Shown in pieces: positions 1-8,763 of a stretch of DNA of 64,000 nucleotides. The DNA is taken from assembly GCF_024199795.1 (NCBI RefSeq), contig NZ_JANADK010000001.1, positions 620,001 to 684,000 of the forward strand. The letters run 5' to 3'. Within the stretch, counting starts at the first letter, position 1. Every line of letters begins with the position of its first letter. A program made the position numbers and the translations under genes. The stretch comes from Bradyrhizobium sp. CCGB01. GTDB lineage: Bacteria > Pseudomonadota > Alphaproteobacteria > Rhizobiales > Xanthobacteraceae. The notes beneath the pieces are model-generated. The model saw nothing but the letters and a program-made list of their open reading frames with translations. It did not search any database and had not been told where the DNA came from.

Positions 1-1948
1 GGCGCGCGATCCATTTGGCGGGCTCCCAATAGGTGACGCGTGGATCCGTCAAGCCGCCCATCGCCAGGATCGCCGGATAGTCCTTTGCCGCGACATTGTC
101 GTAGGGCGAGTAGGACAGGATCGTGCGAAAATCCTTTTCGCTCTCGATCGGATTGCCCCATTCCGGCCATTCCGGCGGCGTCAGCGGCAGCGTGTCGTCG
201 AGCATGGTGTTGAGCACGTCGACGAACGGCACTTCCGCGACGATGCCGGCGAACAATTCGCCGGCGCGGTTGGCCACCGCGCCCATCAGCATGCCGCCGG
301 CCGAGCCGCCATGGCCGACGATGCGTTTCGCGCTGGTGTACTTCGCCGCGATCAGCGCGCGGGCGCTGGCGGCGAAATCGTCGAACGAATTCGTCTTCTT
401 CTCGCGCTTGCCGTCGAGATACCAGCCCCAGCCCTTGTCGGCGCCGCCGCGGATATGGGCGATGGCGTAGACGAAGCCGCGGTCGACCAGCGACAGGCGG
501 TTGGCGTTGAACGAGGCCGGCATCGCCATGCCATAGGAGCCGTAGCCGTAGAGCAGCAGCGGCGCCGAGCCGTCGAGCTTCAATCCCCGGCGATAGAGGA
601 TCGACACCGGCACCTCGGCGCCGTCATGGGCTTTGGCCATGATGCGCGTGGTGACGTAGTCGGCGGCGTTGTGGCCGGACGGAATTTCCTGACGCTTGCG
701 TAAGGCCCGCGTGCGCTTGACCATGTCGTAATCGTAGACTTCCGACGGCGTCGTCATCGACGAATAGGCGAAGCGCAAATTCGTCGTCTCGAATTCGTAG
801 GAGCCCATCGTATCCAGCGAATAGGCGGCCTCGTCGAAGGCGATGGCGTGCTCGTCATGGCTAGCGAGATCGCGGATCACGATCGACGGCAGCGCGTTGG
901 CGCGCTCCAGCCGCACCAGATGGCCGGCATAGAGATCGAGGTCGATGATGTAGATGCCCGGACGATAGGGGATCAGATCGCGCCAGTTCTTGCGCTCGGG
1001 CGCGCCGAGCGGCGCGGTGACGACCTTGAAGTCGATGGCGTCATCGGCATTGGTGAGGATGTAGAGCTCGTCGCCGCGATCGGTGAGTGAATATTGCACG
1101 CCCTCCTCGCGTGCCGCGACGAGGCGCGGCGGCGCCTCAGGGTGGGCGAGGTCGATCAGCCGCTGCTCGGAGGTCTCGTGGTCGCCGCCCGCGATCACGC
1201 AGAAGCGGCCGCTAGTGCTCTCGTGCAGATGGGTGAACCAGCCGGAATCCGGCTCCTCGTAGACCAGCGTGTCGTCGGCCTGCTTCGTGCCGAGCTTGTG
1301 GCGCCACACCTGCATCGGCCGGTGATTGTCGTCGAGCTTCACATAGAAGAAGCTTTTGCAGTCCGCGGCCCAGACGATGCCGCCATCGGTCTCCTCGACC
1401 ACATCGTCAAGATCCTTGCCGCTCGCCCAGTCGCGGACGCGGATCGAGAAATACTCCGAGCCCTTGGTGTCCGCGCTCCAGGCCTGCAGCTTGTGATCGT
1501 GCGAGTGTCGGCTGCCGCCGAACTTGAAATATTTATGGTCCTTGGCGAGCGCATCGCCGTCGAGCACGATGTGGCCGTCGCCGCCGTCGCGCGGCATGCG
1601 GCCGAACAGCTCGTGCTGCCCGCCCTCGCGAAACTTGCGGAAATAGGCGAACGGGCCGTCCGGCGACGGCACGCTGGAATCGTCTTCCTTGATCCGGGAG
1701 CGCATCTCGCGCACCAGCGTCTTCTGCAGGGACGAGGTATGGCCGAGCAGGCTCTCGGTGTAGACGTTCTCTTCGTCCAGATATTTGCGGATGTCGGGAT
1801 CGAGCACCGCGGGATCGCGCAGCACCTCCTGCCATTTCTCGTCCTTCAGCCAGGCGTAATCGTCGGTCACGGTGATCCCGTGCCGCGTGAAGGAATGCGG
1901 CCGGCGCGGGGCAACGGGGGGCTGGGAAGGGGTCTTGGCTTGTGTCAC
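1..1948 (-). CDS. ptrB: Oligopeptidase B-like S9 serine peptidase, partial (C-terminus outside window)
   Basis: S9 family peptidase expected to cut short peptides after Lys/Arg in the cytoplasm; no signal peptide is seen. Start chosen at GTG 1946-1948, giving VTQAKTPSQPP and then the N-terminal propeller sequence (DDYAWLKDEKW). The nucleophile elbow GGSAGG is read at 291-310, with Ser at about residue 549, followed by EVPFVDVLNTMLDD and by TDPRVTYWEPAKW, which carries the catalytic-Asp region. The catalytic His lies beyond base 1, so the gene is truncated by the window edge after about 649 residues (family length about 680-700). It is divergent from the MBOAT gene. Basis: motifs seen directly, specificity from the family. 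Confidence 0.92.
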   Translation of the reverse strand, partial: MTQAKTPSQPPVAPRRPHSFTRHGITVTDDYAWLKDEKWQEVLRDPAVLDPDIRKYLDEENVYTESLLGHTSSLQKTLVREMRSRIKEDDSSVPSPDGPFAYFRKFREGGQHELFGRMPRDGGDGHIVLDGDALAKDHKYFKFGGSRHSHDHKLQAWSADTKGSEYFSIRVRDWASGKDLDDVVEETDGGIVWAADCKSFFYVKLDDNHRPMQVWRHKLGTKQADDTLVYEEPDSGWFTHLHESTSGRFCVIAGGDHETSEQRLIDLAHPEAPPRLVAAREEGVQYSLTDRGDELYILTNADDAIDFKVVTAPLGAPERKNWRDLIPYRPGIYIIDLDLYAGHLVRLERANALPSIVIRDLASHDEHAIAFDEAAYSLDTMGSYEFETTNLRFAYSSMTTPSEVYDYDMVKRTRALRKRQEIPSGHNAADYVTTRIMAKAHDGAEVPVSILYRRGLKLDGSAPLLLYGYGSYGMAMPASFNANRLSLVDRGFVYAIAHIRGGADKGWGWYLDGKREKKTNSFDDFAASARALIAAKYTSAKRIVGHGGSAGGMLMGAVANRAGELFAGIVAEVPFVDVLNTMLDDTLPLTPPEWPEWGNPIESEKDFRTILSYSPYDNVAAKDYPAILAMGGLTDPRVTYWEPAKWIAR

Positions 1949-2097
1949 TCGATCCTCATCTCAAAGCGTGTTCCACCTTATATCGTCCCGATTCCGCGAA
2001 TTGCCAGCGGCCTGAAAGGACTGCGCCAAGTCGCCGGGTTGTTGATCCGCCCCTTGTGTGCTTTGAGGGGCGATATTCCCGCCGCCGGTCCAGCCTG

Positions 2098-3534
2098 ATG
2101 CTGTTCAATTCCTACCCGTTCATCCTGCTGTTCCTGCCGGTCGTGCTGGCCGGCTATTTCTGGCTGGGGCGGCGCAGCAATCTGACCCCGGTGATCTGGC
2201 TGGCGGCAGCTTCGCTCGCTTTCTACGCCATCGGCAACTGGCAGTTCGTGGCCCTGCTGCTGCTCTCGATCGCCTTCAACTATGGCGTCGGCCATCTCCT
2301 GATCGTGGCGAAGCTCGGTGCGTCGCAACGGAAGGCGGCGCTCGCTCTTGGCGTCGTCGGCGACCTTCTCGTGCTCGGCATCTTCAAATATGCCGGCTTC
2401 GTCACCGAGAACATCAACGCGCTGGCCGGCACGCATTTCGCCGTTCACATCCTGCTGCCGGTCGGCATCTCCTTCTACACCTTCACCCAGATCGCATTCC
2501 TGGTCGATGCCTATCGTGGACAGGTCGCGGCCTATGCGCTGCCGCATTACACGCTGTTCGTGACTTACTTTCCGCATCTGATCGCGGGGCCGATCCTCCA
2601 TCACAAGGACATGATTCCGCAGTTCGAGCGGAAGGAGACCAAGTTCCCCGACGCGCATCTCATTCTCTGCGGAATCATCATCTTCGCGATCGGCCTGTTC
2701 AAGAAGACCTGCCTTGCCGACGGCATCCAGCCGCTGGTCGCGCTCGCCTTCGAGGCGCGCTCGCCGAGCTTCGACCAGGCCTGGCTCGGCGCGCTCGCCT
2801 ACACCTTCCAGCTCTATTTCGATTTCTCCGGCTATTCCGACATGGCGATCGGGATCTCGCTGATGTTCGGCATCTTCCTGCCCGTCAACTTCAACTCGCC
2901 CTACAAGGCCACCAGCATCGTCGAGTTCTGGCGCCGCTGGCACATGACCTTGTCGCAGTTCCTGCGCGACTACCTCTACATCTCGCTTGGCGGCAATCGC
3001 CGCGGCCGCGTGCTGCGCTACGTCAATCTGATGGTCACGATGCTGCTCGGCGGGCTCTGGCACGGCGCGGCCTGGACGTTCGTGGTGTGGGGTGCGCTGC
3101 ACGGCGTCTATCTCTGCGTCAATCACGCCTTCAATGCGCTGGTGCCGAACATTCCGGCGCCTCTTGCGCGCCCGGCTGGTATCGCCGGGGCGGTGCTGAC
3201 TTTCCTCGCGGTCGTCGTGGCCTGGGTGTTCTTCCGCGCCGAGAGCGTTGCTTGGGCGCTGCGGGTCCTCCATGCCATGGCCGATCCCTCGAATATCGTC
3301 TTCGGCCGCGAGGAGATCGCGGCGCTGGTGCTGGTGGCCATCTATGCTGCGCTGGCGCGGCTGGCGCCGAACACGCAGGGCATCATGGGATACGATCACG
3401 ACAATCGCAGGGTCGGTGAGAATTTGCGGGCAGGGCGGATGCGGCCGCTGGTCCTTTACGGCGCGTCGCTGGTGCTCGCTCTCGGGATTCTCGGCATCCA
3501 GAGCCACAGCGAATTCATCTATTTCCGGTTCTGA
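2098..3534 (+). CDS. MBOAT family O-acyltransferase (AlgI/DltB-like)
   Basis: Polytopic membrane O-acyltransferase of 478 aa that probably moves acyl (acetyl) groups across the inner membrane onto a cell-surface polymer. The start at ATG 2098 is preferred over the upstream GTG at 1942 because MLFNSYPFILLFLPV is the standard opening of the family. About ten hydrophobic helices are visible. The family signature LGGLWHGAAW places the conserved catalytic His at about residue 322, after the FWRRWHMTLSQFLRDYLY block. The stop overlaps the ATG of the next gene by one base (TGATG), so the two are probably translationally coupled. The substrate is unknown; no alginate or other polysaccharide genes are nearby. 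Confidence 0.92.
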   Translation: MLFNSYPFILLFLPVVLAGYFWLGRRSNLTPVIWLAAASLAFYAIGNWQFVALLLLSIAFNYGVGHLLIVAKLGASQRKAALALGVVGDLLVLGIFKYAGFVTENINALAGTHFAVHILLPVGISFYTFTQIAFLVDAYRGQVAAYALPHYTLFVTYFPHLIAGPILHHKDMIPQFERKETKFPDAHLILCGIIIFAIGLFKKTCLADGIQPLVALAFEARSPSFDQAWLGALAYTFQLYFDFSGYSDMAIGISLMFGIFLPVNFNSPYKATSIVEFWRRWHMTLSQFLRDYLYISLGGNRRGRVLRYVNLMVTMLLGGLWHGAAWTFVVWGALHGVYLCVNHAFNALVPNIPAPLARPAGIAGAVLTFLAVVVAWVFFRAESVAWALRVLHAMADPSNIVFGREEIAALVLVAIYAALARLAPNTQGIMGYDHDNRRVGENLRAGRMRPLVLYGASLVLALGILGIQSHSEFIYFRF

Positions 3535-4649
3535 TGCGGGGCACATTCAAATATTTGAGGCGTCTCCTCCTCGCGAGCATCGTGTGCACGCTGGGCGCAG
3601 CAGTGCTCACCTACGCCGTCGATCCCCTGCAGCTGTTTCGCCCCTCGCGTCTCGTCGCCTTCTATTCCGACGAGACGCGCGTGCAGAATGCCGGGCTGAT
3701 CCGCAGCCAGCCGTTCGACGCCGCCTTCATGGGCACCTCGCTCGCGATTCATTTCCGCCAGAGCGACATCGATCGCGCGCTCGGCGTGCATTCGCTCAAG
3801 CTGGCGATGACCGGCTCGAACTCGCGCCAGCAGAGTTTTGTGCTGGAGCAGGCGATCGCCCGCGGCGCAAGGCGCGTGATCTGGCAGATGGACGATTTCA
3901 TCTTTGTCGATGCGGCCGACATCGAAGCCGATCCCTTTCTCTCCGTCGATCTCTATCGCGGGACGGCCAAGGGGATCGCGTCGTATGTGTTCAGTGCCGC
4001 GATGGCGAAGGAATCCGCGTTCGCGCTGCTGCGCTCGCTCCCGCCGCTACAGGAGCCGCTGACCCGGGCAGCGCCTTATCTGCCCGTCAAGTTCGCGCTC
4101 GCGGATGTCGATGACATCTACGCGCTGCCACGGGATTTCGACGTTGCGCGGGACTACAACGCGAAGAAGACGTTTGCCTCCTTCGCCTACATCACCAGTC
4201 CCGTGCGCAGCCGCTTCCTCGGCGAAGGCTATGGTTACGACGCCATGGTCCGGCATTTCGAGCGCGACGCCGTCGGCCTGATCGCGCGCCATCCGGATGT
4301 CGCCTTCGACATCTACTTCCCGCCCTATTCGATCCTGCAATTCGTCGCGATGCGCGATGCCTCGCCTGCGACGCTGAAGATCGTGACGGACCTCACCGCC
4401 GTCATTGCGCAGCGCCTGACGCAGCTTCCCAATGTGCGCCTCCACGATTTCCGCGCGATCAAGGCGGTGACGCACGACCTCGACAATTACGCCGACGTCA
4501 TCCACCATTCGCCGGTGATTGATGCGAAAGTGCTGCAATGGCTGGCGAGCGGGGAGTATCGGGTCGATCCGAAGAAGCCGACTGCGTCGCTGGATGAGCT
4601 GAAGGCGCAGGTCGAGGCGTATCAGGTGCCGCGGTCGAATCTGCCGTAG
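3534..4649 (+). CDS. AlgJ/AlgX/SGNH-like acyltransferase partner, membrane-anchored
   Basis: A 371-aa protein with one N-terminal membrane helix (about residues 9-27) and a presumably periplasmic body. FDAAFMGTSLAIHF (Gly67-Thr68-Ser69) resembles the G[DT]S nucleophile motif of SGNH-fold proteins that accompany MBOAT transporters, and the order MBOAT then SGNH-like partner is typical of O-acetylation pairs. Its ATG overlaps the MBOAT stop by one base. The TAG stop lies inside a palindromic repeat (4646-4719), so the natural C-terminus may have been altered by repeat insertion. I see no close family name; the enzymatic role is inferred from context. Confidence 0.75.
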   Translation: MRGTFKYLRRLLLASIVCTLGAAVLTYAVDPLQLFRPSRLVAFYSDETRVQNAGLIRSQPFDAAFMGTSLAIHFRQSDIDRALGVHSLKLAMTGSNSRQQSFVLEQAIARGARRVIWQMDDFIFVDAADIEADPFLSVDLYRGTAKGIASYVFSAAMAKESAFALLRSLPPLQEPLTRAAPYLPVKFALADVDDIYALPRDFDVARDYNAKKTFASFAYITSPVRSRFLGEGYGYDAMVRHFERDAVGLIARHPDVAFDIYFPPYSILQFVAMRDASPATLKIVTDLTAVIAQRLTQLPNVRLHDFRAIKAVTHDLDNYADVIHHSPVIDAKVLQWLASGEYRVDPKKPTASLDELKAQVEAYQVPRSNLP

Positions 4650-4719
4650 CCCGCATGAGCGAAGCGACATGCGGGGCCTCGCGCAAGATCCCGGGTGTCG
4701 CTTCGCTCACCCGGGCTAC
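4646..4719. repeat. Palindromic intergenic repeat (family D) at convergent gene ends
   Basis: Two arms of about 30 bases (4646-4675 and 4690-4719) are reverse complements with few mismatches; each contains GAGCGAAGCGACA and starts or ends with GTAGCCCG/CGGGCTAC. The repeat sits between the convergent 371-aa ORF and the aminotransferase gene, and would fold as a strong hairpin that can end transcription from both sides. It supplies the stop codon of the left gene. I recognise this as a common bradyrhizobial repeat type. Confidence 0.85.
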
Positions 4720-4754
4720 AAGACCGCGTTCGCAGGACGACAGCGTGGCCGCGC

Positions 4755-5942
4755 CTACGCCGCCACCTCTTCACCGAGATAAGACACCGCCGCTTCCAGC
4801 CCGCCCTTGCCGTGCGGGATCTTCAGCGCATTCAATCCGATCTCGATCACGCCCAGCGTGCCGAGCAGCATCGGCGCGTTGACGTGGCCCATATGGGCGA
4901 TGCGGAAGGCTTGTCCCGAGAGATCGCCGATGCCGGTGCCGAGCACGACGCCGCACTTGTCCTTGCAATAGCGTTGCAGCACCGCGGGATCATGGCCGTT
5001 GTTCATGGTCACCGTGGTCACGGTGTTGGAGCGTTCGCTGGCCTCCGCGACGTTGAAGCCGAGCACCTGGCCTTCCGACCATGCGGCGACCGCGCGGCGT
5101 GCGGCTTCGCCAAGCAGGCTGTGGCGGCGGAAGGCGTTCTCCAGGCCTTCCTCGTGCAAGAGGTCGATCGCCTGGCGCAGCGCGAACAGCAGATGCACCG
5201 GCGCCGTGCCGGCATATTTGCGATAGTTCTCGGTGCCCTCGCGCTCGCTCCAGCTCCAATAGGGCGTCGCCATGTTGGCTTTCTTGTGCACTTCCTGCGC
5301 GCGCGCGTTGGCGGAGACGAAGCCGAGGCCCGGCGGCGTCATCAGGCCCTTCTGCGAACCGGACATCGCGACGTCGACGCCCCATTTGTCCATCTCGAAC
5401 GGCATGCAGCCGAGGGACGCGACGGTGTCGACCATGTACAGCGCGGGATGGCCGGCCGCCTTGATCGCCTTGCCGATCGCCTCGATGTCGTTCTGCACGC
5501 CGGAGGCCGTGTCGACCTGGACGACGACGACGGCCTTGATGGTGTGCTCCTTGTCGCGGCGCAGGCGCTCCTCGACCTCGCTCGGCCGCACCGCGCGGCG
5601 CCAGTCGCCCTTGAGCACCTCGACCTCGGCGCCCATCAGCGCCGCCGCATTGCCCCAGCCGATCGCGAAGCGTCCGCTCTCCAGCACCAGCACCTTGTCG
5701 CCGCGCGACAAAACGTTGCTCAGCGCGGCTTCCCAGGCGCCGTGGCCGTTGGCGATGTAGATGTAAGACTTGCCCTTGGTCGCAAACAGCTTCGAGATAT
5801 CGGCGAGCAGGGTGTCGGTCAGCTCGTGCATCTCCTTGGAGTAGATATCGATCGCCGGACGATGCATCGCCCGCAGCACCTCGTCGGGCATCGTGGTGGG
5901 CCCGGGGATGGCCAGAAATTCCCGGCCCGCGCGAACGGTCAT
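4755..5942 (-). CDS. sgaA: Serine-glyoxylate aminotransferase (class V, PLP)
   Basis: A 395-aa PLP enzyme that converts serine and glyoxylate to hydroxypyruvate and glycine; alanine-glyoxylate activity is possible. It opens with FLAIPGPTTMPDEVLRAMHRP, the usual class V start. YIANGHGAWEAAL forms the cofactor cup, YMVDTVASLG carries the PLP-binding Asp, and the Schiff-base Lys is in MSGSQKGLMTPPG. TPYWSW and the Arg of the C-terminal FRIAHMGH follow. Length is normal for the family. A nuclease-like gene in the same direction ends 105 bases upstream; no serine-cycle genes are visible nearby, so a role in photorespiratory-type glyoxylate disposal is inferred only. Confidence 0.9.
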   Translation of the reverse strand: MTVRAGREFLAIPGPTTMPDEVLRAMHRPAIDIYSKEMHELTDTLLADISKLFATKGKSYIYIANGHGAWEAALSNVLSRGDKVLVLESGRFAIGWGNAAALMGAEVEVLKGDWRRAVRPSEVEERLRRDKEHTIKAVVVVQVDTASGVQNDIEAIGKAIKAAGHPALYMVDTVASLGCMPFEMDKWGVDVAMSGSQKGLMTPPGLGFVSANARAQEVHKKANMATPYWSWSEREGTENYRKYAGTAPVHLLFALRQAIDLLHEEGLENAFRRHSLLGEAARRAVAAWSEGQVLGFNVAEASERSNTVTTVTMNNGHDPAVLQRYCKDKCGVVLGTGIGDLSGQAFRIAHMGHVNAPMLLGTLGVIEIGLNALKIPHGKGGLEAAVSYLGEEVAA

Positions 5943-6047
5943 TGCTGTTGGTCCTTGTTGCTTGAGAACGGGATGGTGGGTTGCTGGATCACGATTTTAC
6001 GCGCCGCGAGCGCTCGAGAAAAGCGCGCAAAACGCAGGTCTGGGGCT

Positions 6048-6788
6048 CTATCTCTTCGTTTCCCGGCAGCCGGCGGCTTCGGCCTCTTCCACCGAGCAGA
6101 ACCAGCGGGTGCCCTTGCTGATTTTCATCTTGATCTGGGTGTACCAGCGGCTGGTCGGCTGGTGATAGATGCACTCGCCGGCGGTGTTGACATTGCCCTT
6201 GATGGTGCAGTCCGGCGAGGGCGCGACCGGCCCGGAGGCCGAGGCGAGCAGCACCGCGTGCGCCCCTTCGGGCGGCTTGGTCGCGCCCAGAATGGGGGTC
6301 TTCTTGTTGCGGACGCGCCAGTCCCAGGGCGCGATGAAGGCGCCCTGCCACATGCCGGCCTTGGCCTCACGCGCGGCGGCCTCATCGGGTTCGTAGTCCT
6401 TGGAGACGCGGGCATAAGCCAGCGCCCAGCCGGCGCGCACCAGCCATTTCTGGATGTCCTCGCCGCCGACCTCGCAGCGCGCCACGGTGCGGCCGCGCCG
6501 GTCGATCGCGCGGGCATGGCAGACCCAGTTCTTGCCCTCGGCGAATTTGGCGAGCTCGTCGCGGGCGGCAACGCCGCAGGTCCAGCGCTCGCTCTTGGTG
6601 TTGAGGCAGAGCTGGTCGACCGCGGGCGCGTCGATGCCGCCGAGCCGAATTCGCGTGTTCCCGATCACGACGGCATCGCCGGCGCGGACCTTCGCGGTGC
6701 CGGTGATGTCGGCGGCCTCCGCCAGCGACGGCCAGCCGGGCAAGGACAAGGCGAGCAGTGACAGCGCAATCAGGATTTTTCGCAACAT
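6048..6788 (-). CDS. Secreted SNase-like (thermonuclease-fold) protein with C-terminal sunset-type domain
   Basis: A 246-aa protein with a Sec signal peptide (about 1-25, ending LAEAA). The SNase-like OB fold spans about 26-150: KVRAGDAVVIGNTRIRLGGI keeps the first metal-ligand Asp and the Arg, and DRRGRTVARC keeps the second Arg region. The canonical Asp-Thr/Ala-Pro-Glu tetrad reads DAPA here, so the catalytic Glu is missing. The C-terminal domain (about 195-246) has paired cysteines and the IKGNVNTAGECIYH...WFCSVEEAEAAGC pattern of a sunset-type module. It is probably exported; nuclease activity is uncertain. Confidence 0.8.
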   Translation of the reverse strand: MLRKILIALSLLALSLPGWPSLAEAADITGTAKVRAGDAVVIGNTRIRLGGIDAPAVDQLCLNTKSERWTCGVAARDELAKFAEGKNWVCHARAIDRRGRTVARCEVGGEDIQKWLVRAGWALAYARVSKDYEPDEAAAREAKAGMWQGAFIAPWDWRVRNKKTPILGATKPPEGAHAVLLASASGPVAPSPDCTIKGNVNTAGECIYHQPTSRWYTQIKMKISKGTRWFCSVEEAEAAGCRETKR

Positions 6789-6910
6789 GCCGGTCCGCGT
6801 GTGAAGAAAATCTCGATAGACCCCGCAATTGTGGTCGGCTTTTGGCCTCCGGGCCAGCGTATGCCTAACAGATGGGCTTTCAACTTCCCGTCATTGCATG
6901 CGCCGCTCTC

Positions 6911-7024
6911 GTAGGGTGGGTTAGCCGAAGGCGTAACCCACCTCTTTGGTCTCCGCAGCGACAGAAGTGGTGGGTTACGCCAAGCGACTGCGCTTCGCGC
7001 AGCCGCAAGGCTAACCCACCCTAC
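6911..7024. repeat. Palindromic repeat (family A, GTAGGGTGGGTTAG type)
   Basis: The outer arms GTAGGGTGGGTTAGCC and its near reverse complement at 7009-7024 flank inner arms GGCGTAACCCACC and GGTGGGTTACGCC. The element lies just downstream of the stop of the 575-aa gene (minus strand) and upstream of the nuclease-like gene. Variants of the same element occur at 10066-10163, 10233-10295, 43828-43904 and 46037-46125. Confidence 0.85.
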
Positions 7025-7035
7025 GAGACCTACCC

Positions 7036-8763
7036 TCACTCCCGCGCCATCGCGCGCTTGGCCACCGCCAGCGCCATCAGCACGAACGCCGACGTCACCT
7101 CCGGACCGCCCACCAAAATCCGTGTCGGCGTCTTCATCTTGTTCCATTCATAGGCGCGGAACGGGCCACGGCGGCCGCCTTCACCGAGGCTTGCCACGAT
7201 GACGTTCAGCGCCGGCGCGAACGCGCGCGGGTCGGCGCCGAGATGGCCGAGCGCGATCAGCGCTAGCGCCGCGTCGAACACGTTCATCTCCGCGGCCATC
7301 AGCTCGCCCTTGACGTAGGAGAGCACGCGATGACGGATGAAATCGAAATCGCCGTCGGGATCGATCGCGGCCTGCGCCGCCAGCGGCAGCGCCAGGAAGG
7401 CCGCGTAGCAGCGGCCGAAATAGGCGCTGTAGAGCTCCGGCAGGTAATAGATGTGCGAGCGCGGATTGGCGAAGGCACCGCTCGCCGCCAGCCGCTTCTG
7501 GAAGCCGATGATGCGATGCACGGTCGCCAGCCGCGCCGGCGTTTCCAAAATTTTCCAGCGCGCCAGATTGCGGAAGCTCACCTCGAGAATGTCGAGATTG
7601 AGCGTTGGATCGAGATCGTTGCCGTAGGGCCGCTCGCCCTTGAGGTTGTCGATCCAGGTCGCGACGCCGCCCTCGTAGTCGATATTGTCGTTGAGCGGCA
7701 CCGTCACGCGCGGCTCGTTGACACCGGCGCGCACCTGGTAGTCCGCGTAGAAGTCGAGCAGCGGCTGGTCGATGATCGGATCGGTGCAGCCGGCTTGCGT
7801 CGCTGCCGAGATCGAGCACGCCGTGGTGTCGCAATCCGGCACGTAAACGCCGAAGCCGAGGTCCTGCTTGATCTGGGCGAAGTAGCGGGAAAAGCGCGGA
7901 TGCGGCGCCGGCGCGAGCGCGGTGATGACGTTGAACCGCGCGCCGTCGCTGCCCTCGACCTCCTCGCGGCTGATGTTGACGCAGAAATCGACCATGTCGG
8001 CGACCGCACGCTCGGCCGCAATCTTGTCGGCCGGCGAGGCGAGTCCGGTCTCGACATAGCTCAGCAGCGCCTCGATGAAGAACGCGTCGTAATAGGCCGA
8101 GCGGTGGCGGATCTGCACCGGCTCCCACATCGGCTCGGCAATGCCGGTCCAGGGTGGATTGACCACGGCACGCGCGGGCGAGCGCGCGATGAAAACGCGG
8201 GCGAGGTTGAACAGCAGCGACGAATTCTTGTAGCCGCGCGCGTTCAGCCCCGTGAGCGCCATGGTCAGCTCGCGCCCGCGGAAATCAGGATCGCCGATCA
8301 GGTTGAAGGCGGCATAGGTCGGCAGGAAACCGTTCTTGCGGTACGAGCCGAGCAGGTGTTGCGCGCAGTCGCGGATCACGCCGTCGATCTGCACCTGCGA
8401 AGGTGCTGAGCCGGTGAATATTGCCGGCGGCGGCTTCGGATGGTCGAGCGCGATGCCGTCGACGAGATCCGCGACGGGCTGGCCGACCGCTGCCCAGTCG
8501 GGCTCGGCCTCGTCGCGGGCACGGGCGAGTGCATCGCGCAGCCGCGTCAGCTTCGCCTCGTTGCGCAGCTCGGGCACGCCCGCGCGTCGCAGCAGGATCC
8601 GCAGTGCGGGATTGCCGAGCGCGGTCTTGTAGAACTTGGCCAGATGCGGATCGCCGCTGGCGGTAGCAGACAATACGGGATCGCAGACGTCGTAAAGCGA
8701 GGGGCCGTCTTTCCGCGCCGTCAGCGCCCGGCAGGCGGCGCCGGCGAAATAATGAAAGTTCAT
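7036..8763 (-). CDS. Unrecognised 575-aa protein
   Basis: I do not recognise this family. The start is taken at ATG 8763 (MNFHYFAGAACRALTARKDG); the open frame continues upstream to 8904 but that part looks non-coding and contains a possible CRP site. No clear signal peptide or membrane helices. The sequence is rich in helices with many Trp/Tyr/Asp residues (for example VNPPWTGIAEPMWEP, YYDAFFIEALLSYVETG, YEGGVATWIDNLKGERPYG), suggesting an all-alpha barrel such as a toroid. That is only an impression. It is transcribed alone, with a family A repeat after its stop and a TGTGA-N6-TCACG motif about 110 bases before its start. Confidence 0.7.
   Translation of the reverse strand: MNFHYFAGAACRALTARKDGPSLYDVCDPVLSATASGDPHLAKFYKTALGNPALRILLRRAGVPELRNEAKLTRLRDALARARDEAEPDWAAVGQPVADLVDGIALDHPKPPPAIFTGSAPSQVQIDGVIRDCAQHLLGSYRKNGFLPTYAAFNLIGDPDFRGRELTMALTGLNARGYKNSSLLFNLARVFIARSPARAVVNPPWTGIAEPMWEPVQIRHRSAYYDAFFIEALLSYVETGLASPADKIAAERAVADMVDFCVNISREEVEGSDGARFNVITALAPAPHPRFSRYFAQIKQDLGFGVYVPDCDTTACSISAATQAGCTDPIIDQPLLDFYADYQVRAGVNEPRVTVPLNDNIDYEGGVATWIDNLKGERPYGNDLDPTLNLDILEVSFRNLARWKILETPARLATVHRIIGFQKRLAASGAFANPRSHIYYLPELYSAYFGRCYAAFLALPLAAQAAIDPDGDFDFIRHRVLSYVKGELMAAEMNVFDAALALIALGHLGADPRAFAPALNVIVASLGEGGRRGPFRAYEWNKMKTPTRILVGGPEVTSAFVLMALAVAKRAMARE

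Noticed and set aside
1978-3546. 522-codon open frame antisense to the MBOAT gene
   Set aside because: Charged low-complexity shadow; the plus strand shows membrane helices and the WHGA motif.
4695-6761. 688-codon open frame antisense to two genes
   Set aside because: It spans the aminotransferase and nuclease-like genes and the gap between them, and has no protein-like segments.
6911-7024. Possible CRISPR-like repeats among the GTAGGGTGGG elements
   Set aside because: They are single inverted repeats scattered at gene ends with no regularly spaced direct repeats and no cas genes.
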